Made by a program: the position numbers and the translations under genes. Shown here one piece after another: positions 8,447-16,384 of a stretch of 64,000 bases of DNA; the stretch's first letter is position 1; each line of letters opens with the position of its first letter. The notes beneath the pieces are model-generated. The model was not told the DNA's origin and ran no database searches. It saw only the letters and a list, made by a program, of their open reading frames with translations. Origin of the DNA: Collinsella aerofaciens (GTDB lineage Bacteria; Actinomycetota; Coriobacteriia; Coriobacteriales; Coriobacteriaceae). The DNA is taken from NCBI RefSeq assembly GCF_028209885.1, contig NZ_JAQLEM010000001.1:50475-114474 (forward strand), read 5' to 3'.

Positions 8447-8490
8447 CTGGTATTAGGCTGACATTATTATTATCTCGAAAACTGAGTATT
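8447..8490. promoter_or_regulatory. Candidate PdxR site in pdxR-pdxS divergent region
   Basis: Two similar direct half-sites, CTGGTATT (8447-8454) and CTGAGTATT (8482-8490), lie about 36 bp apart in the 145-bp region between the divergent genes. MocR regulators commonly bind direct repeats. The motif has not been matched to a known PdxR box. Confidence 0.35.
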
Positions 8491-8557
8491 TTGCCATACC
8501 CAGCTCCCCGATAGGATGTTCCGTCAAGCAATGCACATGCCAACCAAGGGAGCAACC

Positions 8558-9448
8558 ATGGCAGGACAGACCAGCAAGGCCGATCGCGTCAAACTCAATC
8601 GCGAACTCGCGCAGATGCTCAAGGGCGGCGTCATCATGGACGTCACCACGCCCGAGCAGGCACGCATCGCCGAGGAGGCAGGCGCCTGCGCCGTCATGGC
8701 ACTCGAGCGCATCCCGGCCGACATCCGCGCCGCAGGCGGCGTCTCGCGCATGAGCGACCCCAAGATGATCAAGGGCATCCAAGAGGCCGTCTCCATCCCC
8801 GTCATGGCCAAGTGCCGCATCGGTCACATTGTCGAGGCGCAGGTCCTGCAGGCCATCGAGATCGATTACATCGACGAGTCCGAGGTTCTCTCCCCCGCCG
8901 ATGACGTCTATCACATCGACAAGACCCAGTTTGACGTGCCGTTTGTCTGCGGCGCCCGCGATTTGGGCGAGGCGTTGCGCCGTGTTGCCGAGGGCGCCAC
9001 TATGATTCGCACCAAGGGTGAGCCGGGTACGGGCGACGTCGTTCAGGCCGTGCGTCACATGCGCAAGATCCAAAAGCAGATCCGCGACGTTGTTGCCCTG
9101 CGCGACGACGAGCTCTTTGAGGCAGCCAAGCAACTGCAGGTTCCGGTCGAGCTGGTACGCGAGGTCCATGCCACGGGCAAGCTTCCCGTCGTGAACTTTG
9201 CCGCCGGCGGCGTAGCGACCCCTGCCGACGCCGCGCTGATGATGCAACTGGGCGCCGAGGGCGTCTTTGTCGGCTCGGGCATCTTTAAGAGCGGCGACCC
9301 CGCCAAGCGCGCCGCCGCCATCGTCAAGGCCGTGGCAAACTTCACCGATGCCAAGCTCATCGCCGAGCTTTCGGAGGACCTGGGCGAGGCCATGGTGGGC
9401 ATCAACGCCGACGAGATCGAGATTATCATGGAAGAGCGCGGGCGCTAG
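8558..9448 (+). CDS. pdxS: Pyridoxal 5'-phosphate synthase subunit PdxS
   Basis: 296 residues; makes PLP from ribose 5-phosphate, glyceraldehyde 3-phosphate and ammonia, as the synthase core of the PdxS-PdxT complex. The (beta/alpha)8 barrel shows the two catalytic lysines: Lys85 in VMAKCRIGH and Lys153 in RTKGEPGTG. The frame is open 14 codons further upstream, but AAGGGAG 7 nt before ATG 8558 and the MAGQTS start fit the family. It is followed after 20 nt by pdxT and divergent from pdxR. Confidence 0.97.
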   Translation: MAGQTSKADRVKLNRELAQMLKGGVIMDVTTPEQARIAEEAGACAVMALERIPADIRAAGGVSRMSDPKMIKGIQEAVSIPVMAKCRIGHIVEAQVLQAIEIDYIDESEVLSPADDVYHIDKTQFDVPFVCGARDLGEALRRVAEGATMIRTKGEPGTGDVVQAVRHMRKIQKQIRDVVALRDDELFEAAKQLQVPVELVREVHATGKLPVVNFAAGGVATPADAALMMQLGAEGVFVGSGIFKSGDPAKRAAAIVKAVANFTDAKLIAELSEDLGEAMVGINADEIEIIMEERGR

Positions 9449-9468
9449 TCCAGCAGAAAGGATCGCAC

Positions 9469-10056
9469 ATGAGCGATTATGCAGACCAGACGGTCGCCGT
9501 GCTGGCGGTCCAAGGCGCTTTTGCCGAGCACGAGGCAAGACTAGCTGAGCTTGGCGCACACTGTATTGAGCTGAGGCAGGCGGCTGATTTGAAGCAGGAC
9601 TTTGACCGTCTGGTACTTCCCGGCGGCGAGTCCACCGTTCAGGGCAAGCTACTTGCCGAGCTCGGCATGCTCGATGAGCTTCGCACCCACATTGTTGAAG
9701 GCATGCCCGTCCTGGGCACCTGCGCCGGCCTGATTCTACTGGCTCACGACCTTGCCGCCCATGACGATAAGGGCACGCCGCGTTTGGCAACCATGGATGT
9801 ACTTGTCGAGCGCAATGCCTACGGCAGGCAGCTCGGCAGCTTTCGAACCAAGGGGCAGGTAGCTGGCATCGACGGTGAAGTGCCGCTGACGTTTATCCGC
9901 GCGCCCCGCATCGTCGAGGTCCACGGCGACGCAAAGGCCTTAGCGAAAGTCGACGGCCGTATCGTCGCCGCGCGCCAGGGCAACCAGCTCGGCGTAACCT
10001 TCCACCCCGAACTCGACGACGACGTCCGCCTCCACGAGCTCTTCCTCCAAATGTAG
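9469..10056 (+). CDS. pdxT: PLP synthase glutaminase subunit PdxT
   Basis: 195-residue class I glutamine amidotransferase that delivers ammonia to PdxS. The catalytic triad is visible: Cys85 in LGTCAGL and His179/Glu181 in TFHPEL, with the oxyanion PGGES at 51-55. AAAGGA precedes the ATG. It is second in the pdxST operon. Confidence 0.97.
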   Translation: MSDYADQTVAVLAVQGAFAEHEARLAELGAHCIELRQAADLKQDFDRLVLPGGESTVQGKLLAELGMLDELRTHIVEGMPVLGTCAGLILLAHDLAAHDDKGTPRLATMDVLVERNAYGRQLGSFRTKGQVAGIDGEVPLTFIRAPRIVEVHGDAKALAKVDGRIVAARQGNQLGVTFHPELDDDVRLHELFLQM

Positions 10057-10091
10057 GCAGAGTAGAAACGAGCGTGGATTTTCGGACACGC

Positions 10092-10165
10092 AACAAATGA
10101 GAGTGGATAATCTCCCACTTTGAGCTTGAATGCAGGCTCAAACCGGGAGATCATCCACTCTTGTT
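10092..10165. repeat. 74-bp near-perfect palindrome
   Basis: The arms AGAGTGGAT.ATCTCCC and GGGAGAT.ATCCACTCT are continued inward by TTTGAGC/GCTCAAA and outward by AACAA/TTGTT, around a roughly 10-nt centre. It starts 36 nt past pdxT, which it might terminate, but there is no T-tract. A single copy is seen here. Confidence 0.7.
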
Positions 10166-10170
10166 CTATG

Positions 10171-10248
10171 TAGTCGTTTAAGAACGTCCCCAATGACTAC
10201 AAGGAGTGTCCCAAGCTGCCGGCAGAAAAGGAACGTCCCTAACTGCCG
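10171..10248. repeat. TAGTC...GACTA / GGAACGTCCCTAA dispersed repeat, copy 1
   Basis: An imperfect TAGTCGTT...AATGACTA hairpin containing GAACGTCCCC, followed by AAGGAGTGTCCC.AGCTGCC and GGCAGAAAAGGAACGTCCC. The same two-part arrangement is at 49868-49984, and the first hairpin recurs at 63886-63918. Noncoding. Confidence 0.75.
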
Positions 10249-10283
10249 CATCCGGAGCAAGACAACGCCGCAGGCAGAGGACG

Positions 10284-10431
10284 GACAGCGAGCGGGTCGC
10301 ATTTGAGGCAAGGTGACGTGAAACGAAAGGGCGCTGACCTTCTGGTCGCGCCCTTGAAGTTGAACGTCAGATTGTCCAAATGCGGCCCGCGCAGCGTCGG
10401 CCCGTTACGGCGTTTGGTAAAACGCCGTAAC
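10284..10431 (-). repeat. ~148-bp compound palindromic 3' element, copy C
   Basis: Read on the minus strand from the stop of the RGG-protein gene: a hairpin (GTTACGGCGTTT...AAACGCCGTAAC), then a large quasi-palindrome centred on GGGCGCGACC-AGAA-GGTCAGCGCCC, flanked by TGACGT/ACGTCA and CGCATTTG/CAAATGCG arms. A second copy in the same orientation relative to its upstream gene lies at 13527-13673. The central stem followed by TTTCG could terminate transcription. Confidence 0.8.
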
Positions 10432-11342
10432 TAAAAACGGTTACCGCGGAAGCCGCCACCGTTGCGGCCGCCACGATCGCCACCGCGACCGCCGCGGTCG
10501 TTACCGCGGTTGCCGCCGAAGCCGCCACGGTTGCCGCCGCGGTCGCCATAGCCACCACGGTTGCCGCCGAAGCCGCCGCGACCGCCACGGTCGCCGCCAC
10601 GGTCACCAAAGCCGCCACGGCCGCCGCGATCGCCACCGCGACCGCCACGATCGCCGCCACGGCCGCCGCGGTCGCCAAAGCCGCCGCGACCGCCGCGGTC
10701 GCCGCCGCGGCCGCCGCGGTCGTCACGGCCGCCACGAGGACCGCGGTCCTCGTCCAGGCCCATGGCGACGAGCGGAGCGATAACCTTATCGAGAGCGGCC
10801 ATCAGCTCGGTGGCCTCCTCATAAGAAAGCTCGGGCAGGAGCTTCTCCTTCTTGTTGGCAAGCTCGACCAGGCCCTCAGCGGCATCCTCGGCAGCGAAGA
10901 CGACGATCTTGCGCATATCGCCCTCGGCGTCGTCGATGCGGCCGACCAGATCGGCAGCCTCGGCCTCGGCCATCAGGCCATCGAGCTCACGGAGGCGCAT
11001 GCCCAGCAGGTCGGACATTTCCTTCTGCTCCATCTTGGGCTTGAGGTCAAGAAGCTTGATGGCGCGCTCGATGTTCGCCATGCGCTCGGCCTTGGCCTCC
11101 TCCTCCTTGGAAATAGCAAAGCGACGGCTACGCAGCAGGCGGGCGGCCTTCTGCATCTTGTCCATCAGCTCTTCGTCATCGAAATCAGCGGCGGCCTCGA
11201 CAACCTCGGCCTCCTCCTCGGCGGAAACCTCGTCAGCAGCCTCAACCTCGGCAGCTTCGGTCTCCACGGTCTCGACTGCCTCGACCTCGGCAGCCATGGT
11301 CTCGTTCTCGGTCTCGTTCATGATCTCTTCGTTCTCGGACAT
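10431..11342 (-). CDS. Acidic-N/RGG-repeat-C low-complexity protein
   Basis: 303 residues in three parts. Residues 1-56 are nearly all Glu/Ala/Val/Thr/Asp. Residues 57-195 look helical and soluble, with mixed charge. Residues 200-303 are an RGG/DRGG/FGG/NRGG repeat tract of the kind that binds RNA or drives condensation in DEAD-box helicases and eukaryotic RGG proteins. No helicase or RRM domain is present. AAGGAG lies 5 nt before the ATG. It is monocistronic, ending at a compound palindrome. An RNA-binding role is inferred from composition only; the middle domain is unrecognised. Confidence 0.85.
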   Translation of the reverse strand: MSENEEIMNETENETMAAEVEAVETVETEAAEVEAADEVSAEEEAEVVEAAADFDDEELMDKMQKAARLLRSRRFAISKEEEAKAERMANIERAIKLLDLKPKMEQKEMSDLLGMRLRELDGLMAEAEAADLVGRIDDAEGDMRKIVVFAAEDAAEGLVELANKKEKLLPELSYEEATELMAALDKVIAPLVAMGLDEDRGPRGGRDDRGGRGGDRGGRGGFGDRGGRGGDRGGRGGDRGGRGGFGDRGGDRGGRGGFGGNRGGYGDRGGNRGGFGGNRGNDRGGRGGDRGGRNGGGFRGNRF

Positions 11343-11494
11343 GAGACTCCTTCTTGGCCCTCTCGGGCATCATCGCCCCATTCGCGGGGCCCGTCGCGCA
11401 CTCTTTGCGCTTTAAACATTCATGCCTCTCGGCAAAACGTCCATTAGTTTATGGTGTCGCCATCCAATCTAGCTGCAGAATCTATGTGCACACA

Positions 11495-12910
11495 TTAATG
11501 CGACATGTGCGACTCGCGACGAGCGTACACCAGCGACGTCGCGAACCCGACCACGGCAATCACAGCCGCCACACGCACGGCAGTTGCAAATCCAATCGCC
11601 TGGGCAACGTCGGTCGCAGCGCCAGCCGCGCCGGCAGTCGCGGCAGAACTCGAGAGCAGGCCGATAAACAGCGACGGGCCAAACGATGCGGCAATCATGT
11701 TCCACGTGTTGAGCAATGCCGTTCCGTGAGGATGCTCAGCGGCAGGCAGCGTCTCCAAGCCGGCCGTCTGCGAGGGACTCAGCACCAAACCGACTCCGGC
11801 ATACACCACAACGGTCAGCGCCACGACGACGCCGATGTTCATACTTGCCGCCGTCATCGAGATGGCAGTCTGCCCCACGGCAATCAGGGCAAAGCCGACC
11901 GGCAGCAGCGGCCATGCGCCACGGGTGTCCATCACGCGTCCGCCCACAATCGAGGTCACGGCGTTGCAGGCAATCGCCGGCAAAATGAGCAAGCCCGCAA
12001 TAAGTGCGGTCATGCCGTATGCGCCCTCAAAATAGAGCGGCAACAAAACGCTCATCGAGAACGTCGTCATCATCGACACCACCACAAGCAGGCACGCGGG
12101 CCAAAAACGAACGCTCGCCATGGGACGCACGTTAAGCACCGGATGCTCGAGCTTGAGCTGACGGGCCGCAAACAGGCCGAGCAGCACAATGGCGGCGAAA
12201 AGCGCCACGATGCCGGCAATCGGATTGGTCGAGAACTCGCCTACGGAATACACGAATGCCGTAATGCCGGCGGCGAGCAAAACAACCGACAGAATATCAA
12301 GCGTGGTGCTCGAGCGCTCTCCGACATTCTGAACAAGCTTAACGCCCGCCGCAGCGACCACAATGCCGCCCACCAGTGGCACTACGAACACCGCCCTCCA
12401 GCCGAACAACGTGCACATAAGACCGCTGATTACGGGTCCAAACGCCGGCCCTAGCGTAATGCAGGCACCGCCCAGGCTAAGATACAGACCGAGCTTCTCG
12501 CGCGGGGCGCAAGACAGCACCACGTTCATCATGAGCGGGAACAAGATGCCCGATCCCGCAGCCTGCAAAATACGACTTGGTAGCAAAACGCTAAACGACG
12601 GAGCGATCAGACACAGGACTTCGCCGGCGACCATACATCCGCATGCGAAAAACAACAGCTTGCGCGTCGAGAAACGGCCGGACAGGAAGGCCATGATGGC
12701 CGTAAAGATCGACGTCACGATCATGTAGCCCGAAACGAGCCACTGCGCCGTGGTGGCACTCACCGAAAAGGCTGCCATAATGTCGTGCAACGCCACGTTA
12801 ATGATGTTCTCGTTAAACGCGGCAACAAAGGCTGCAATATACATAACGACGAGAAGTGCCGCAGTGGCCGATGGCGTTGCTTGAACTTGTTGCTGAGATT
12901 TGCTCCCCAT
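11495..12910 (-). CDS. MFS drug exporter, DHA2/EmrB-QacA type
   Basis: 471 residues, hydrophobic throughout, with motif A-like GRFSTRK (after TM2), the motif C-like GPAFGPVISG in TM5 and many further helices, consistent with the 14-TM DHA2 family. It probably couples proton entry to export of a hydrophobic compound; the substrate is unknown. The open frame reaches 13021, but GGAAGG before ATG 12910 and the hydrophilic MGSKSQQQ start fit better. It is monocistronic, divergent from the deformylase-like gene about 205 bp away. Confidence 0.88.
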   Translation of the reverse strand: MGSKSQQQVQATPSATAALLVVMYIAAFVAAFNENIINVALHDIMAAFSVSATTAQWLVSGYMIVTSIFTAIMAFLSGRFSTRKLLFFACGCMVAGEVLCLIAPSFSVLLPSRILQAAGSGILFPLMMNVVLSCAPREKLGLYLSLGGACITLGPAFGPVISGLMCTLFGWRAVFVVPLVGGIVVAAAGVKLVQNVGERSSTTLDILSVVLLAAGITAFVYSVGEFSTNPIAGIVALFAAIVLLGLFAARQLKLEHPVLNVRPMASVRFWPACLLVVVSMMTTFSMSVLLPLYFEGAYGMTALIAGLLILPAIACNAVTSIVGGRVMDTRGAWPLLPVGFALIAVGQTAISMTAASMNIGVVVALTVVVYAGVGLVLSPSQTAGLETLPAAEHPHGTALLNTWNMIAASFGPSLFIGLLSSSAATAGAAGAATDVAQAIGFATAVRVAAVIAVVGFATSLVYARRESHMSH

Positions 12911-13115
12911 GCATTTCCTTCCTCTTGGAACGACAGTCGCATCGCCCCAGAGGAACAGTCCAGGGCGAAAAATGAGCCCTAGACTTACGCCAGACGCCGT
13001 ACACGACGAATCTGGCAACATGGTCCAACGTCAAAAGATTGTAACGCGGACGCGCAGCTTTCCTTCCGCGCTATTATTAAAAGTCCACGAAAGCATAAGA
13101 CATGAGGAGCCCGCC

Positions 13116-13526
13116 ATGATTAAGCCCATCATGAAATCCGAGTTCTTTTTGCGCCTGCCTTCCGAAGACGCGGGGCCCGACGATGCCGCGACCGGGCAGG
13201 ACCTCCTGGATACACTCCACGAGCATGAGCACGAGTGCGTGGGGCTCGCCGCCAACATGATCGGTGTGCGCAAACGCATCATCTGCGTAAAGGACGGCAA
13301 CAGGGCGCTCCTGATGTACAACCCTCAAATTCTTGAACAGGTCAATGCCTATCAGACGAGCGAAGGATGCCTCTCGCTGATCGGCGAGCGTCCCTGCACC
13401 CGCTATCGCCGCATTAAGGTTGAGTATTTGGACGAGAACTTCGTTCACCGCATCAAAAACTTCTCGGGCTACACCGCCGAGATCATCCAGCACGAAATCG
13501 ACCACTGCAACGGGATTGTTATTTAG
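13116..13526 (+). CDS. Peptide deformylase-like protein (Gln-less motif 1)
   Basis: 136 residues with the three deformylase motifs: GLAANMIG (43-50), EGCLS (83-87) and HEIDH (126-130). The metal Cys and both His are kept, as is the catalytic Glu127, but the motif 1 Gln (GxGLAAxQ) is Met48. It is shorter than typical deformylases (about 165-190 residues). GAGGAG precedes ATG 13116; the upstream open frame has no ribosome site. It might remove N-formyl groups or act on another substrate. A diverged paralogue is at 20979-21398. Confidence 0.85.
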   Translation: MIKPIMKSEFFLRLPSEDAGPDDAATGQDLLDTLHEHEHECVGLAANMIGVRKRIICVKDGNRALLMYNPQILEQVNAYQTSEGCLSLIGERPCTRYRRIKVEYLDENFVHRIKNFSGYTAEIIQHEIDHCNGIVI

Positions 13527-13673
13527 TTCCGCCGTTCTACCGAACGGCGGGCCACTTGACGCTGCGCGAGCCGCATTCACGCCAATCTGACGTTCAATTT
13601 CGAGGGCGCGACCAGAAGGTCAGCGCCCTCTCATTTCACGTCACCTTGGCGCAAATGCGGCTCGCTCGCTGTC
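13527..13673 (+). repeat. ~147-bp compound palindromic 3' element, copy D
   Basis: It begins at the first base after the deformylase-like stop codon. A hairpin CCGCCGTTC-TACC-GAACGGCGG is followed by the same quasi-palindrome as copy C, with GGGCGCGACC-AGAA-GGTCAGCGCCC at the centre, then TCTCATTTCACGTCACCTTG. It aligns to copy C over almost its whole length in the same orientation relative to the upstream gene. Confidence 0.8.
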
Positions 13674-13725
13674 GTATGTCTATCCTGCGACGCCTCGATT
13701 CTTGCGGCGGCAGGCACCTAATCCC

Positions 13726-15246
13726 CTACGATTGGCGGTAATGGTCAAAGAAGTCGGCGAGGTCTTCGAGGGACTCTTTGAGTACTTCCATGCGCGGCAG
13801 GTACACGATGCGGAAGTGATCGGGCTCGGCCCAGTTAAAGCCGCCGCCGCGCGTGATCAGAATCTTCTTCTCGTGCAGCAGGTCGAGGGCAAACTGCTCG
13901 TCATCGGTGATGTTGAACTTCTTAACATCCATCTTGGGGAAGATGTAGAACGCCGCGCGCGGCTTGACCACCGAGATGCCGTCGATCTTGTTGAGCGCCT
14001 CATACACAAAGTTGCGCTGCTCGTAGACACGACCGCCGGGACGGATGTAGTCGTTGACCGACTGATGGCCGCCGAGCGCCGTCTGGACAATCGACTGAGC
14101 CGGCACGTTGGAGCACAGGCGCATGTTGGAGAGCATGTTAATGCCCATGATGAAGTCGCTCATGCAGCGCTGGTTGCCCGAAAGCACCATCCAGCCAATA
14201 CGATAGCCCGCGATCATGTGCGACTTGGAAAGGCCGCTAAAGGTGACGCAGGGCAGGTCGGGGGCGAGCGAGGCAATCGAGACGTGCTCGTAGCCGTCCA
14301 TGCACAGGCGGTCGTAGATCTCATCGGCAAAGATCATCAGCTGATGCCTACGTGCAACCTCGACGATGCCCTCGAGCACCTCGCGCGGATAGACGGAACC
14401 CGTGGGGTTGTTGGGGTTGATGATGACGAGAGCTTTGGTCGCGCTCGTAATCTTGGACTCCATATCCTCCAAGTCGGGATACCAATCCGCCTGCTCATCA
14501 CACAGATAATGTACGGGATGACCGCCGGCAAGGGTTGCGCACGCCGTCCAGAGCGGATAGTCGGGGCTGGGGATCAGAATCTCGTCGCCGTTGTCGAGCA
14601 GCGCGTTCATCGAAAGCTGAATGAGCTCGGACACGCCGTTGCCCGTGTAGATATGCTCCATCTGAACGTTGGGCAGGCCCTTGATCTGCGAATACTGCAT
14701 GATTGCCTTGCGCGCGGAGAACAGGCCACGCGAGTTGGAATAGCCTTCGCAGTCGGGCAGCTGCTGGCGCATGTCCTTGATGACCTCATCGGGCGTGCGG
14801 AAACCGAAGGGCGCCGGGTTGCCGATATTGAGCTTGAGGATGCGCTCACCCTCGTCCTCCATACGGGCGGCCTCGTCGACGACGGGACCGCGCACGTCAT
14901 ACAGGACGTTATCGAGCTTGGTGGATTTAGAAAAAGTACGCATGGTGGTGCTCCTTGCAATTTGAGCTGAGGGATGGGGTTCGGGTTTGGAATCGTTGCG
15001 GGGTGATGATGCCTCGCCTTGATCGGCGTCACCGGTAAGCAGCCAGGTAACATCGACCTCCAAAATACGGGCGAGCAGCTCAGCCACATCGCGCCGCGGG
15101 ATCGTCTTGCCGCTCACATATTGGCTCATCTGACTCTTGCCGAGTTTTTTGCCGAGCATCTCCGATGCGCGGATTACGTCCGACTGGCGAACGTCGCGAT
15201 CGGACATAGTCTGTCGCAGGCGATCGCTAAACGTCTCTTGGGCCAC
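13726..15246 (-). CDS. XRE-type HTH fused to alanine/aspartate-type aminotransferase
   Basis: 506 residues. Residues 1-75 form a helix-turn-helix of the Cro/XRE type (RQSDVIRASEM...SQMSQYVSGKTIP), a Ser/Pro linker covers 76-100, and 102-506 is a complete fold-type I aminotransferase closely resembling AlaA (MRTFSKSTKLDNV start, NPNNPTG, PLP lysine in FSGLSKSH). The GTG start at 15246 has a perfect AAGGAGG. A second AAGGAG lies 7 nt before the internal ATG at 14943, so a free enzyme may also be made. GTTCAATT half-sites just upstream suggest autoregulation. Likely role: alanine or aspartate/pyruvate transamination linked to gene control. Confidence 0.9.
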   Translation of the reverse strand: MAQETFSDRLRQTMSDRDVRQSDVIRASEMLGKKLGKSQMSQYVSGKTIPRRDVAELLARILEVDVTWLLTGDADQGEASSPRNDSKPEPHPSAQIARSTTMRTFSKSTKLDNVLYDVRGPVVDEAARMEDEGERILKLNIGNPAPFGFRTPDEVIKDMRQQLPDCEGYSNSRGLFSARKAIMQYSQIKGLPNVQMEHIYTGNGVSELIQLSMNALLDNGDEILIPSPDYPLWTACATLAGGHPVHYLCDEQADWYPDLEDMESKITSATKALVIINPNNPTGSVYPREVLEGIVEVARRHQLMIFADEIYDRLCMDGYEHVSIASLAPDLPCVTFSGLSKSHMIAGYRIGWMVLSGNQRCMSDFIMGINMLSNMRLCSNVPAQSIVQTALGGHQSVNDYIRPGGRVYEQRNFVYEALNKIDGISVVKPRAAFYIFPKMDVKKFNITDDEQFALDLLHEKKILITRGGGFNWAEPDHFRIVYLPRMEVLKESLEDLADFFDHYRQS

Positions 15247-15267
15247 TAGAACCTCCTTGCTGGCAAA

Positions 15268-15349
15268 GTTCAATTTATAGAACACGAATTGAACCAAGGT
15301 TCAATTTAGGCAGCAGTATAACGCGGTACCTCATTCGAAAGTTCAATTT
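15268..15349. promoter_or_regulatory. Operator cluster upstream of HTH-aminotransferase
   Basis: Four GTTCAATT/AATTGAAC half-sites at 15268, 15287, 15299 and 15342. The middle two form a perfect 16-bp palindrome TTGAACC-AA-GGTTCAA (15289-15304). They lie 22-105 nt upstream of the GTG start, the expected position for the gene's own XRE domain to bind. Confidence 0.65.
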
Positions 15350-15408
15350 CATAAGAAAATGCACCAGACTCTGAGATTTGCCCAAAGCGGACAATAACAT
15401 GCACGCGT

Positions 15409-16266
15409 TTAGAGGTATTCAAGGAATCGAGCAGCGGCAAGCGAAACGTCGGTCGTTCGATATATGGCGTTGATCTGCCGATGAGGATGTCCCTCGAGTG
15501 GGCGCACGGCAACATCGAACTGACAGCGGCGCAAGATGAGCGCGGGAAGAATGCTCACGCCCAAGCCGTCCTCGACCATAGCCATAATCGCATAGTCATC
15601 CCAAGTCGACAGTTTTGAGCGCACTGTCAGTCCCGCCCGACGAAACAGCGGCGTAATCTCGTCATCGGTGCCGCGTTCTAGCAGAATAAACTGCTCGTTG
15701 GCTAAATCGGCAAGAGAAACGACCTCCGCCGTGGCAAGCAAAGAATCTGCCGGCACTACCGCCATCAACTCGTCGCGCACCAAAGACCGCGATGCCATGC
15801 CGTTTTCTCGAGGCTCATACGGGATAAAGCCCAGATCGCAGCGGCCCTCTGCCACCCATTGTTCGATCTCTGAATAGTCGCCCATCAGCAACTCATAATC
15901 GACGTCCGGGTGATCGGCGCGAAAGCGCGCAATCACCGGCGGCAGCACGTGGGTCGCCACGCTCGAAAACGTACCGATGCAGATTTTGCCGCGCATGAGC
16001 CCACGCATCTCATCCACCCGTCGCTGCAAACGAACAAATTCCTCGCATAACGCCTCGACCGCCGGCATGACTTGCCGCCCATCGGCAGAAAGTACTACGC
16101 CCTCGCGGCTTCTATCGAGCACTTTAAAGCCCCAGTCTGTCTCAAGATCGGCCACCATACGGCTCACGCCCGACTGCGAATAGCTCAGCCGCTCGGCGGC
16201 GCGCGTAAAACTGCCGGCGCGCACGGTCTCGAGCAGCACCTGCATCTTTTGAATATTCGTTTCCAC
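15409..16266 (-). CDS. LysR-family regulator (divergent from DMT transporter)
   Basis: 285 residues: an N-terminal winged helix (SFTRAAERLSYSQSGVSRMVADLE) and a C-terminal periplasmic-binding-like effector domain. The GTG start at 16266 follows GGAGGGG; the upstream ATG has no ribosome site. It is divergent from the DMT gene at 16385 with 118 bp between, so it probably controls that transporter. The effector is unknown. The same LysR/DMT arrangement recurs at 51465-53392. Confidence 0.9.
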   Translation of the reverse strand: METNIQKMQVLLETVRAGSFTRAAERLSYSQSGVSRMVADLETDWGFKVLDRSREGVVLSADGRQVMPAVEALCEEFVRLQRRVDEMRGLMRGKICIGTFSSVATHVLPPVIARFRADHPDVDYELLMGDYSEIEQWVAEGRCDLGFIPYEPRENGMASRSLVRDELMAVVPADSLLATAEVVSLADLANEQFILLERGTDDEITPLFRRAGLTVRSKLSTWDDYAIMAMVEDGLGVSILPALILRRCQFDVAVRPLEGHPHRQINAIYRTTDVSLAAARFLEYL

Positions 16267-16384
16267 GGCACCCCTCCACCTTTGCATGAGTTTTTGTCAT
16301 GTTATCCATGCATTATATTCGCTTTTCTTCTAAAGCCAGTTCACCCATAGTGAACATGCTCGGATATAGAAGGGATGTCAGCGC

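Noticed and set aside
8453..9790. A 445-residue open frame on the minus strand across pdxS
   Set aside because: It overlaps pdxS, whose motifs are unmistakable; the opposite frame is Gly/Asp/Leu low-complexity with no family.
10561..10824. Proline-rich plus-strand protein opposite the RGG tail
   Set aside because: It is simply the reverse strand of the Gly/Arg repeat; the RGG strand has a clear start, ribosome site and non-repetitive domain.
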